A DNA stretch of 40,004 nt. Source: Planctomycetaceae bacterium. Its GTDB lineage: Bacteria; Planctomycetota; Planctomycetia; Planctomycetales; Planctomycetaceae. The translations under genes and the position numbers were made by a program. The stretch is from the NCBI GenBank assembly GCA_013813775.1, contig JACCRE010000102.1, positions 1-40,004 of the forward strand. The letters run 5' to 3'. Below are positions 29,437 to 37,251 of this stretch, one piece after another; the first letter of the stretch is position 1; the number at the start of each line of letters is the position of its first letter. The notes under the pieces are model-generated. The model was not told where the DNA came from. It ran no database searches and was given only the letters and a program-made list of their open reading frames with translations.

Positions 29437-29868
29437 ATGTCCGCCGGGAAAAGTGCTGTCAACGGCTCGGTGTCGGGCTTCGTCGATCTCGCGCAGCAGC
29501 CCGTCATCGAGCCGGTGCCGGGTTGTCGCCTGCGAACGCCGTTCGGCCGCAATTTGATGCTGTCGTATCTCGAAATGGACGCCGGCGCCGAAGTGCCGTC
29601 GCACAGCCATCCGCATGAGCAGGGCGGCGTGCTCTTGTCGGGGATTCTCGAACTGACGATCGGCGACGAAACCCGTCGCGTCACCCCCGGCTCGCTGTTC
29701 CTGATCCCGCCGGACGTGCCGCATCGCGCGGTCGCCGTGGAGGGACCAGTGACGGTTCTCGACGTCTTCAGCCCCGTCCGCGAGGACTATGCGGCGCTGT
29801 CGAACCGCTATATCCCGACGACGGCCGCGCCGGATTCCGGGGCAGGCTCGTCAAAACGAACCGATTGA
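29437..29868 (+). CDS. Small cupin-domain protein
   Basis: A 143-residue single-domain cupin. The ATG at 29437 follows GAGGGA, a strong ribosome-binding site. Cupin motif 1 is visible as HSHPHEQGGVLLSGILELTIG (56-76), with candidate metal ligands His56, His58 and a Glu/Gln near 61-62. Motif 2 is PGSLFLIPPDVPHRA (84-98), with His96. Such proteins bind a metal and may sense or process small molecules; no substrate can be assigned. It lies 27 bp after the REC-GAF kinase gene, so it is likely cotranscribed and may be an accessory sensor. Confidence 0.8.
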   Translation: MSAGKSAVNGSVSGFVDLAQQPVIEPVPGCRLRTPFGRNLMLSYLEMDAGAEVPSHSHPHEQGGVLLSGILELTIGDETRRVTPGSLFLIPPDVPHRAVAVEGPVTVLDVFSPVREDYAALSNRYIPTTAAPDSGAGSSKRTD

Positions 29869-30039
29869 CGCGCTGTCGCATGGCGTTTCGAGCGTCAAAG
29901 TCGCTGCCATCGCCACGGCCGCACCTTATGACCCCAAGAACATGGGTGTGCAGGCATTGAGTAGCCGTCTCGTGCTCAGAACCCGACGTAGTCTGGACCT
30001 TGGCAGTGTCATCACCCGTCGCTCCAGAGTCATCGGGCC

Positions 30040-30207
30040 ATGTCTTCCGTCGTCGCCAGTCGCCAGAATCGCGCGAGCGGTGCGCAGCGCACCGTGACGG
30101 CGGTGACGGTCGCCGACATGATTCCGATCAGCCTCGCGACGCTTTCGGGCTCGACGTCGGTCGGGCTCGACGTCGGTCGGGCTCGACTTGTGCTTGAGGT
30201 CCGCTGA
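30040..30207 (+). other. Detached N-terminal coding piece of the HD-GYP gene
   Basis: A 55-codon frame from the ATG at 30040 reads MSSVVASRQNR ... VTVADMIPISLATLSGSTSV, then shifts into VGRARLVLEVR and a stop. Removing one 16-bp repeat unit joins it in frame to the downstream gene (SVGLDLCLRSAEDDQ). It is best seen as the original N-terminus of the HD-GYP protein. Confidence 0.6.
30148..30187 (+). repeat. 16-bp tandem repeat, 2.5 copies, at the HD-GYP frame break
   Basis: The unit GGCTCGACGTCGGTCG lies at 30148-30163 and 30164-30179, with a half unit at 30180-30187. Since 16 is not a multiple of 3, each gain or loss changes the reading frame. Confidence 0.9.
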
Positions 30208-31081
30208 GGACGACCAACTCACGCTGTATCGCCGTTCCGACATCCCGATGGAGGCGGAGGATCTCGAGCGGCTGCGCAGCCGCGGCGTGAAGCAACTCTT
30301 CATTCGCCATAGCGATCGAGCCCAGTATCAGGCCTACCTGCGAACGATCGCCGACACGGCGTTCTCGACGAAACACTGCCACCAGCCGGGCGCGGTGACC
30401 GCCGCCGTCAACGAGGTCGTTCTCGACGTGCTGCAATCGGCGTTCGCGAGCGGCAACGACGACCACCTCATCGAATCGGCGAACGAACTGGGAACGCTGA
30501 CCGCGAAGCTGATCACCAGCGATGGTTTCGCGGCAGGCGATCTGCTGAACGTGCTGCGTCACGATTACGCGACGTTCACGCACTCGGCGAACGTCGCCTT
30601 CTACTGCGGATTGCTCGCCGCGGAAACGGGGTTCTCTTCCGACGAGATTCAAAAAATCGTCGTGGGCGGGCTGCTGCACGACCTCGGCAAGCTCGACATC
30701 GCCGAAAAGATCCTGTGCAAGCCGGGACGGCTGAGCGAGTGGGAGTTCCGCACGATCGCGATGCACCCCACGATCGGATTCCGCCGCCTCGCACGTCGTT
30801 CCGACCTGACGGCCCACCAATTGTTGATGGCGTATCAACATCACGAGCGTCCCGACGGCCAGGGCTATCCGACGGGCTGCGTGGCCGAGGACATCGACCC
30901 GTGGGCGAAGATCTGTTCCGTCGTCGACGTCTTCGAGGCTCTCACCAGTTTTCGTCCCTACCGGTCGCCGATGTCTCGCAAACGGGCCATCGAAATCATG
31001 GCCGCCGAGCGAGGCGCCGCGTTCGACCCGGAGCTCCTGTCATGTTGGATACGGATTATTCAGAACTGTTCCGCATCCTGA
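30188..31081 (+). CDS. HD-GYP domain phosphodiesterase (5' end frame-disrupted)
   Basis: HD-GYP proteins hydrolyse cyclic di-GMP. The visible frame has 297 codons from a TTG at 30188, but its first codons are plainly the middle of a longer N-terminal region that continues in another frame upstream (30040-30187). The catalytic domain is complete: the His of RHDYATFTHSANVAFYCGLL, VVGGLLHDLGK with the HD pair, HPTIGF, and HHERPDGQGYP, the GYP motif, followed by KICSVVDVFEALTS and RPYR. Translation from the TTG, or from the ATG at 30248, would give a domain with a shortened N-terminus. The next gene (PilZ) overlaps its end, so the pair probably works together in cyclic-di-GMP signalling. Confidence 0.85.
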   Translation: MCLRSAEDDQLTLYRRSDIPMEAEDLERLRSRGVKQLFIRHSDRAQYQAYLRTIADTAFSTKHCHQPGAVTAAVNEVVLDVLQSAFASGNDDHLIESANELGTLTAKLITSDGFAAGDLLNVLRHDYATFTHSANVAFYCGLLAAETGFSSDEIQKIVVGGLLHDLGKLDIAEKILCKPGRLSEWEFRTIAMHPTIGFRRLARRSDLTAHQLLMAYQHHERPDGQGYPTGCVAEDIDPWAKICSVVDVFEALTSFRPYRSPMSRKRAIEIMAAERGAAFDPELLSCWIRIIQNCSAS

Positions 31082-31449
31082 CGAATCAGGTCGCGTGGAA
31101 CATCGATCTGCCCGGTGATCGCGATCGCTTCCTTCGCGACACCGGCCACGCGGCGAGCGTTCCCGGCGACGAGCGGCGTTCGCCTCGATTGCGCATCCGC
31201 ACGCCGTGCCTGCTGATTCCGGAAAGCCCCCTGCCGGCGTTCCCGCGCACGAAGGAGCCGCTTGCGGTCTATACGGTGGACCTCTCGCGTGATGGCGTCG
31301 GCTTCCTCGCCGCAGTCCCCTTCCTTTCCGCAGAGACGATCCGCATCGTGTTGCCGGTGTTCTGGCTTCAGGCCACGATCGTGCGAGGACGGCGTGGGCC
31401 CCCGCTGTTTTCAAGGCTGTGCCGTGCTGACGCGAAAGCATCAACCTGA
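31042..31449 (+). CDS. PilZ-like cyclic-di-GMP binding protein, C-terminus possibly frameshifted
   Basis: A 135-residue frame starting with ATG at 31042, inside the last 40 bases of the HD-GYP gene, so translation is probably coupled. The PilZ signature is present: RRSPR (the RxxxR type), followed about 60 residues on by DLSRDGVGF (the DxSxxG type), and VLPVFWLQATIV. After IVRGRR the sequence becomes unlike a protein family. A different frame in the same place reads CEDGVGPRCFQGCAVLTRKH and stays open to 31504, which looks more natural. A short deletion near 31385 may have shifted the frame. Confidence 0.6.
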   Translation: MLDTDYSELFRILTNQVAWNIDLPGDRDRFLRDTGHAASVPGDERRSPRLRIRTPCLLIPESPLPAFPRTKEPLAVYTVDLSRDGVGFLAAVPFLSAETIRIVLPVFWLQATIVRGRRGPPLFSRLCRADAKAST

Positions 31450-31547
31450 CCTAGCCGCGTTTGACGGTATGGTGACGCCCCGCCTGCAGGCCGCTGTAAC
31501 GTGACAGATCCGGCATAGTGCCTTTGTCACGGCTGTAAATGAAGGTT

Positions 31548-31619
31548 GGGTGCCACTGGCTTTGCCAGTGCTTCGCGAGAATGACGCCCCCTTCAGCACT
31601 GGCGGAGCCAGTGGCACCC
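31548..31619. repeat. GGGTGCCACTGGC inverted repeat
   Basis: The arms GGGTGCCACTGGCTTTGCCA and GCGGAGCCAGTGGCACCCC are inverted around a ~30-bp loop, each arm with its own CCACTGGC...GCCAGTG hairpin. It lies between the convergent PilZ and thioredoxin genes and could act as a bidirectional terminator. Confidence 0.8.
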
Positions 31620-31648
31620 CAAAACCAAGACGTGACAAAACAACCAGG

Positions 31649-31978
31649 TCAGGCGTCGTCGATCGCTTCGAGACCCTCACGGATCTCCTCTTCGCTTTCC
31701 GGACGGACGACGCGGGTCATTTCCCGCCCATCCTTAAGAAAGACCAGCGTCGGCCAGAGCTTCACGCGGTACGACCGGCCGAGCGGCCGACCGGGACCGT
31801 CGCCGACCTTCACGTGTCGAACGTCTTGGGCTTCCTCCAGCGCGGCCTCGATGAGCGGCTGCGCCCCCTGGCAATAGCCGCACCACGAAGCGCCGAACTC
31901 AAGCACGGCCGGCCCTTGCCAGGAATCGACCTCGTCGCGTTCCGGCTCCGGCTTGTCGTAGTCGTGGTCCATCGACAT
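31649..31978 (-). CDS. Thioredoxin family protein
   Basis: A 109-residue single-domain thioredoxin. The redox motif is WCGYC (32-36) with Cys33 and Cys36, and the cis-proline is Pro76 in LWPTLVFLKDG. It has no signal peptide, so it is cytoplasmic, and the acidic N-terminus (MSMDHDYDKPEPERDEVDSW) is an extension before the first strand. The active site CGYC differs from the classical CGPC, so its redox potential and partners may differ from those of TrxA. It is convergent with the PilZ gene, with a palindromic repeat between them, and divergent from the next hypothetical gene. Confidence 0.9.
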   Translation of the reverse strand: MSMDHDYDKPEPERDEVDSWQGPAVLEFGASWCGYCQGAQPLIEAALEEAQDVRHVKVGDGPGRPLGRSYRVKLWPTLVFLKDGREMTRVVRPESEEEIREGLEAIDDA

Positions 31979-32067
31979 GGATGTTCTCCTGCTGCGATCG
32001 GGCGATGATCCCTGACGTCGATTGAGACGTTATGCTCGGAGGGACGCAAGCCCAAAAGGTCTCTCTC

Positions 32068-32634
32068 ATGAAGCTCTTCCTCTCGATCGCCGCCGCGCTC
32101 GGGCTGGCTCTCGCCGTCTGGTTCGGCTGGCTGCTCAACGACCTGCGCCTCGAATTGAAGCGGTCGGCGCAGACGGTGAATCGCGATCTGCCGGTGATCC
32201 TGGCGAACACGCGCAAAAGCACCGAGACGCTCGCCGAGGTCAGCGGCGACATCAAGGAATTGCGAAATCTCGCGGGAGTCGATGATGCCCCGCGCGATCA
32301 GACGCTCGTGACCTACGCCGACAGCGTGCTCGATCTCATCGAAACGCAGGCCGATGCGAAAATCGGCACCGAAAAGCTGATCGGTAAATCGCTGTCCGAC
32401 CCCGTGCCCGCCAAGGAGTGGGTCGCCGGCGCCCGGAAAGAGGCCGTCTGGCTGACCTTCCGCGCGAAAAGCCGCACCGAACTGCTCGATCGCCTCGTGC
32501 GCACCAAGTTCGGTTCCGATTGGAAAATCCAATTCGGCGACGCGCAGCCGCAATCGCTCCGCGAATGGCTCGTCGAGAATCATCCACCCACGGCGGAATC
32601 CGCGCAGCAACCTGCCCGAGACGAAACGCCCTGA
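32068..32634 (+). CDS. Membrane-anchored hypothetical protein
   Basis: A 188-residue protein. The ATG at 32068 follows AAGG about 9 bases upstream; an upstream in-frame ATG at 32032 is less likely. Residues 3-22 (LFLSIAAALGLALAVWFGWL) form an uncleaved N-terminal membrane anchor. A coiled-coil-like stretch follows (about 25-68, with KSTETLAEVSGDIKELRNLAG), then a globular part containing KEWVAGARKEAVWLTFRAKS and KFGSDWKIQFGDA. The tail is Pro/Glu-rich. I do not recognise the family. It faces the thioredoxin gene across ~90 bp. Confidence 0.65.
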   Translation: MKLFLSIAAALGLALAVWFGWLLNDLRLELKRSAQTVNRDLPVILANTRKSTETLAEVSGDIKELRNLAGVDDAPRDQTLVTYADSVLDLIETQADAKIGTEKLIGKSLSDPVPAKEWVAGARKEAVWLTFRAKSRTELLDRLVRTKFGSDWKIQFGDAQPQSLREWLVENHPPTAESAQQPARDETP

Positions 32635-33389
32635 GCGCGATTCGCGGTGCGTGATTCGTTGTCAGCCAATGGCCGATGGCCGATGGTTTTCAGCCTGCTT
32701 TCATTCCGTCTCCTGACTTCTGTCTCCTTATCTTCACCCCTCCTCCGTTCTCCCGTTCTTCCGTCCTCTTTCCTTCCGAAGGAAAGAGTGGAGCGCGCTC
32801 CCCTGTCCCGCCCGTTTCGACGCGGCGACACCGGCCCTTGCCGGTCGGACACCCCCTTGGGGGCGAGCCGAACGACACATCACGCACTCTGCGTGACACG
32901 CCGCCGTCGCGTGAGGTGGACGTCCGCCGCCAGGGCGGTATGGGTCAAAAGCTAGGCGGCTCTTGCCCGTACAGGCCCCAGGTTTGGTCATCTGCTCTCG
33001 ACGCCATGGACCGGCGCAAGGCCGGGCACCACGCCGAAACGAACTTGCTCGGGCCAGCATGATCGGCGGTATCTAGAATTCGCCGCTCACAACCCGAACC
33101 AGCATCCAACCTCGCTCAGGTAGAGAGGCGTGGGAAGAGCAATCGGGGCTGTTTTCGCTTCGATTGTTGTTTTGTATGGAAATGCAGTTTGGGAGGCGGG
33201 GGATCGGGGGACGGGCGAGAAAAACCCTCAACCCTCAACCGTCAACCCATACGTGCGACGCAAAAGATTGCTCTGTCCGCGCCGTCAGGCGTGAGCTAGA
33301 TTTCTCGATCTCTCCCCTCCTGCTCGCTCCCGCCCCGTCGGCCGTCCGACCGCCTTGCGTCGATCGGCTGCGTTTTCGTCGCCGTGACC
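32635..33389. other. Long intergenic region with several repeat fragments
   Basis: About 755 bp without a convincing gene. It holds a CT-rich tract (32700-32770), a perfect hairpin CTCTTTCCTT-CCG-AAGGAAAGAG (32766-32788), and GC-rich REP-like hairpins around 32830-32870 (CCGGCCCTTGCCGG, CCCCCTTGGGGG). It also has a G-rich tract (33187-33215) that matches part of the ileS insert, and a CAACCCTCAAC repeat (33222-33246). The MFS promoter should lie in the last part. Confidence 0.5.
32766..32788. terminator. Perfect hairpin downstream of the hypothetical gene
   Basis: Two 10-base arms (CTCTTTCCTT / AAGGAAAGAG) with a 3-base loop, 130 bp after the membrane-anchored hypothetical gene. There is no clear U-tract, so the terminator role is tentative. 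Confidence 0.3.
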
Positions 33390-34826
33390 ATGTTGCCGGA
33401 TGCCGCTGCCAGACGGGCGATCGTGTTCGCCGGCTGTCTGGGAATGATTTACACCCAGCTCACGATGTCACCGGCGGCGACGGAGTATGCCCGCACGCTC
33501 GGCGCGACCGGCTGGCACATCGGTCTGCTCGGGGCGCTGCCGACGCTGATGCTCGTCACGCAGTTCGCGGCGGCCGTCGTCGCAAATCGGCTGCGATACC
33601 GCCGCAAGCTGTGGATGACGATCTCGATCGCCGAGCGGCTGCTGTTCGTGCCGGCCGCGATGCTGGCCGTGTGGCCGACCGGTCTCTCGCGAGACGGCCA
33701 GCTTTGGCTGTTCATCGGGCTGACGGCCGCGAACCACGCTTTGCTGCACTTCTGCACGCCGCTGTGGTTGAGCTGGATGGGCGACTACCTTCCGCGCGAG
33801 GGCCTGAGCCGCTTCTGGGGCGTCCGCCACAACTGGATGCAATGGGCCGCGGCGGCGTCGCTGTTCGCGGGGGCGATCTGGCTGCGACGCAGCGGCTGGG
33901 ACTTCGGACCGGCCTTCGGCGTGCTGTTGCTCGTCGGGGCGGTGTGCGGCACGGCCGACATTCTGATGTTTCTGCGCGTCCACGAACCTCCGGTGACGCC
34001 CGCCGACGAACCGCGCTGGCGCGACGTCTTCGCGGCCCCGTTCCGCGACGGCAACTTCCGCCGGTTCATCGCGTTTCAGTGCTACTGGAACTTCGCGGTG
34101 ATGACTTCCTCGCCCTTCATCAGCATCTACCTGTTGCAGAAGGGCATCATGGGCCCCGACCGCCTGCTGCTGCTGTGGGCGGCGTCGTGGGTGGGCGGCG
34201 CGCTGCTGTCGAAGCGGCTCGGGCGGATCGTCGAGACCTACGGCAACAGACCCGTGATGAATCTGTGCACGGCCTTCAAGAGCGTCAACATCTTCGCGCT
34301 GCTCGTGATTCCGTCGGACCCGAATCTGGCCTTCTGGACGCTGGTCGTCGTGTTCATGTTCGACGCGCTGCTCAACGCCGGCATGTCGATCGCGCAGAAC
34401 GGCTTCCTGCTGAAGAACTCCCCCGCCGGCAACCGCACGATGTACGTCGCGGCCGGAACGGCGCTCGCCGGCATCGTGGGAGGCGTCACCTCGATCGTCA
34501 CGGGCGGCGCGATCGCGATGGCCGGCGATTCGACGGTGCGGATCGGTTCGTCGGTCTGGGGAGCGTACGAAATCGCCTTCGCGGTGAGCGTCGCGCTTCG
34601 ATTGATCGGAGCGTGGCTCAGCCGATACGTCCGCGAATCGAGCACCGACACGACCGCGACCGAGGTGCTCGTGCAATTGATCGGCGTGACGCCGATGCGC
34701 GTGCTGCGGTTCCCGCTGGGCCTCTACCGCTCGCGGTTCGGCGAAGAGAAGCCCGCGCTCGAACCGGTGACGATCACGATCGCACCCTCGCGCCCCACGG
34801 TCCGCGAACACGCTCAAGTCGCGTGA
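33390..34826 (+). CDS. MFS family transporter
   Basis: A 478-residue inner-membrane permease from the ATG at 33390; a GTG two codons upstream also fits. It has about 11-12 hydrophobic helices, for example IVFAGCLGMIYTQLTM, the GLLGALPTLMLVTQFAAAVVA segment, ALLHFCTPLWLSWMGDYLP and TLVVVFMFDALLNAGMSIAQ. The cytoplasmic loop LRYRRKLWMT and the helix pattern suit the major facilitator superfamily. The substrate cannot be deduced. The C-terminal ~45 residues are hydrophilic (VTITIAPSRPTVREHAQVA). It appears to stand alone. Confidence 0.82.
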   Translation: MLPDAAARRAIVFAGCLGMIYTQLTMSPAATEYARTLGATGWHIGLLGALPTLMLVTQFAAAVVANRLRYRRKLWMTISIAERLLFVPAAMLAVWPTGLSRDGQLWLFIGLTAANHALLHFCTPLWLSWMGDYLPREGLSRFWGVRHNWMQWAAAASLFAGAIWLRRSGWDFGPAFGVLLLVGAVCGTADILMFLRVHEPPVTPADEPRWRDVFAAPFRDGNFRRFIAFQCYWNFAVMTSSPFISIYLLQKGIMGPDRLLLLWAASWVGGALLSKRLGRIVETYGNRPVMNLCTAFKSVNIFALLVIPSDPNLAFWTLVVVFMFDALLNAGMSIAQNGFLLKNSPAGNRTMYVAAGTALAGIVGGVTSIVTGGAIAMAGDSTVRIGSSVWGAYEIAFAVSVALRLIGAWLSRYVRESSTDTTATEVLVQLIGVTPMRVLRFPLGLYRSRFGEEKPALEPVTITIAPSRPTVREHAQVA

Positions 34827-34945
34827 CGAACCGCCGATTGTGAGCCTGCGTACTTGCTGCGAAGCTGGCCGATGAACCACTCCTGCGTCATCGCGTACAT
34901 GCGCAGTTCGAGCTTCCAACCCGGCTTCGGACTTCCCGATCATCC
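34815..34945 (-). pseudogene. Possible gene remnant antisense to the MFS 3' end
   Basis: On the minus strand a frame reads SGSPKPGWKLELRMYAMTQE then WFIGQLRSKYAGSQ before a stop at 34815. Just upstream, in another frame, GADLGDVVAQLAANSRM is read. The composition looks like real protein but is broken by a frameshift and has no clear start. It could be the decayed 3' end of a lost gene. Confidence 0.3.
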
Positions 34946-35300
34946 GAGAATTCGCCGCGAGCTGGGCGACGACGTCACCGAGATCGGCGCCGGTGAAGTC
35001 GCCTTCCGCACTTCCACTCTCCGTACTTCCACAATTCTTCAGAAGAATTGTTCGCCAGTTTCGGCACCTCCATGGTGGAGGTGCCGGGAGCACGAAGGCG
35101 CAGCGGTTTGACAGCGTGACCCCATCCGCTGACGATCGATGAGAGTTCCGTGTCAACTGGTGAATGAGGCGACGCGACTTGCGGAGTCGAAAGGCTGACA
35201 GGCATTTTGCCTCCGCTTCTCAAGGGGCCGAAAACTCCTCGTGAGAATCTCGCCCGCTCGACGTTTTCGCTTTCCATGCAGGCTCTCCACCCGGTCCACC
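34827..35300. other. Intergenic region between MFS and metzincin genes
   Basis: About 475 bp containing the possible minus-strand remnant (34815-34945), two close hairpins (35031-35095) and the upstream region of the secreted protein gene. No RNA gene recognised. Confidence 0.4.
35031..35095. repeat. Two adjacent perfect hairpins
   Basis: ACAATTCTTCAGAAGAATTGT (10-base arms around one base) is followed ~12 bp later by GGCACCTCCA-TGG-TGGAGGTGCC. They could terminate MFS transcription, or be dispersed palindromes. Confidence 0.5.
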
Positions 35301-37076
35301 ATGAAACGACCTTCACGACGTCTCCGATGGCAGCTTGGTTTTGCGGCGTTGGCGTTCGCCGTCGCCGTCTCGCCGCAGCGGCTGGACGCCGATCTCAAGA
35401 CGTGGGACGGCCGGCATTCGATCGAGGAGATCGAAGTCACGGTCGTCTATTTCGTACCCAGTGATCGAACGCCGCTGCCCGACTGGAAAGACCGCGTCGA
35501 CTACTTCGCACGCAGAATCGAACGCTTTCATGCGCGAGAGTACGGCGGCCAATCGGTGATGACGGCGAATGTCCAGCCGACGCCCTTCGTGTCGAAGCGT
35601 ACGACCGCCGAGCTGCGCGAAGGCGACGCGAATGCGATCTTCTTCCGAACGATGCGCGAAGCCGACGCCGAATCGGAGTTCGGCCGCGGCGAGCGGAAGG
35701 CCTTCCCGATCCTGCTTGTGCTGAGCGACATCAACTGGAAGCCCCTGGAAGACTTTTATCGCGTGCATCCGAAGGACGACGGCTACGAGTTCGAGGGCCA
35801 GCTCATCGACGGCTTGCATTTTCCCGGAGCCGCCTCGGGAGGCGCCCGCGCGACGTATCTTTCCGACCGCGGCGTCGGCTGGGGACTCGTCAGCGCCGAC
35901 GGCTGGCGCGTGCCCTACCGCGGCAGCGATTGCGTCGTCTATCACGAAGGCGTGGGCCACAGCATCGGACTACCGCATCCCGAGCCGCAAAACGGCAGCG
36001 TGATGAGCCTCGCTCAATACCGCGGCTGGATCGGTGAATCGTGGCTCGACGACGATCAGAAACGCCGCCTCGGCTGGACGCCCTCGGAACGTCCTTTCGA
36101 TCGTGAACACGATCTGTTCTCGACGTTCACGGCCCTTCCCGAGCCGCGCATTCCGAAGCCCGATGAGCCGGTGTCGCTCAAGCTGACGTGGCCGAAAGAC
36201 GCGAATCCGAAGTCATGCCGGGTCCGCATTCAGACGGCCTTGTTCGGCCCGTGGCTCGACGTGCCGCAAGCCGACTCCAATCACTTCGAGTCGATGTCTC
36301 TCGGCGGCTTCGATCGGCCGACGCCGGTGAGCTATCGCATCGATGCCGAAACGCAGGACGGCGCTCAAGTGGAACTGTGGGGCTACTTCCAGGTGCGTGC
36401 CGAGCCAAACCAGATCCCATTGCCGCCGGAACCGGAATCGGCCGCAACATCGAACATGGCCGTCGCGGGTAAGGCACCCGATCATGCGTCGGCTACAGGT
36501 TCGGTCGCCGCCGAGATCGACCTGCTCTCGAAGATCGCTGTCGATCGCGACGCCGTGTCTGGTCAATGGACCCTCTCCGACGGTCGTCTCGATTCGCCGA
36601 AAGCATTTGGCGCGAGGATCGACTTGCGAGAAGACGTCCCTGCGGAATACGTGCTGACGGTGATCGCCGAGCCGCTCGACGAGCCGAACGGCCTGATCCT
36701 TGGTCAGCGACTCGACGGCAATCGATTTCTCGTGTTGCTCAATTACGGCGATCCGACGTCGCCAGCGAGCGCGATCGAGAACGTCGACGGGCTCAACGTC
36801 GGCCGGAACGAAACAAGCTCTACCGGGCCGTTGTTTCAGAAAGGCCGGCCTTCGCAGATCCTCTGCACCGTGCGTAAAGAAAGCGTCCGCGTGCTCGTGG
36901 ACGGGCAACAGGTCATCGATTGGAAAGGGAAGCCGTCGCGATTGAGCCTCGGCGAGTATTGGGAGACCCCGAACGGCGGCTTGTTCCTCGGAGCCTACGA
37001 TTGCCGTTACCGATTCCACCGCGTCGGCCTCACCCCGCTGGCGGAATCGAAGGACGAGCCGGCGAAACTTCCATAG
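35301..37076 (+). CDS. Secreted metzincin-like protein with C-terminal LamG/DUF1080-like region
   Basis: A 591-residue exported protein. The start ATG at 35301 gives an N-terminal signal (MKRPSRRLRWQLGFAALAFA, cleaved before about residue 30). The motif HEGVGHSIGLPH (215-226) matches HExxHxxGxxH of metzincin zinc proteases, with Glu216 as the general base, and VMSL about 10 residues later (NGSVMSLAQY) could be the Met-turn. Residues 310-390 look like a beta-sandwich (KLTWPKDANPKSCRVRIQTA ... VELWGYFQVRAEP). Residues ~425-580 resemble a concanavalin-like carbohydrate or DUF1080-type domain (ILGQRLDGNRFLVLLNYGD, VRVLVDGQQVIDWKG, GGLFLGAYDCRYRFHRV). Likely an extracytoplasmic hydrolase; substrate unknown. 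Family name not recalled. Confidence 0.7.
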   Translation: MKRPSRRLRWQLGFAALAFAVAVSPQRLDADLKTWDGRHSIEEIEVTVVYFVPSDRTPLPDWKDRVDYFARRIERFHAREYGGQSVMTANVQPTPFVSKRTTAELREGDANAIFFRTMREADAESEFGRGERKAFPILLVLSDINWKPLEDFYRVHPKDDGYEFEGQLIDGLHFPGAASGGARATYLSDRGVGWGLVSADGWRVPYRGSDCVVYHEGVGHSIGLPHPEPQNGSVMSLAQYRGWIGESWLDDDQKRRLGWTPSERPFDREHDLFSTFTALPEPRIPKPDEPVSLKLTWPKDANPKSCRVRIQTALFGPWLDVPQADSNHFESMSLGGFDRPTPVSYRIDAETQDGAQVELWGYFQVRAEPNQIPLPPEPESAATSNMAVAGKAPDHASATGSVAAEIDLLSKIAVDRDAVSGQWTLSDGRLDSPKAFGARIDLREDVPAEYVLTVIAEPLDEPNGLILGQRLDGNRFLVLLNYGDPTSPASAIENVDGLNVGRNETSSTGPLFQKGRPSQILCTVRKESVRVLVDGQQVIDWKGKPSRLSLGEYWETPNGGLFLGAYDCRYRFHRVGLTPLAESKDEPAKLP

Positions 37077-37251
37077 TTCAGCAGGTGGATCAAGCGAATG
37101 ATCGCCTTCGCGATTGATCGAGGCGATGGAGCCCAGACCCGGTTGAAATGCGAACGCCAGCGTTTCCAGCACGGACACCTTTCCGATGAACGCCCTAAGC
37201 TCAGCGCCGGCAGCGGTTCAGCAGAGACGTGTTGTGCGTACCACGTCGCGG

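Noticed and set aside
33468-35156. 562-codon minus-strand frame opposite the MFS gene
   Set aside because: The product is Arg/His/Gln-rich and opposes a clear membrane protein.
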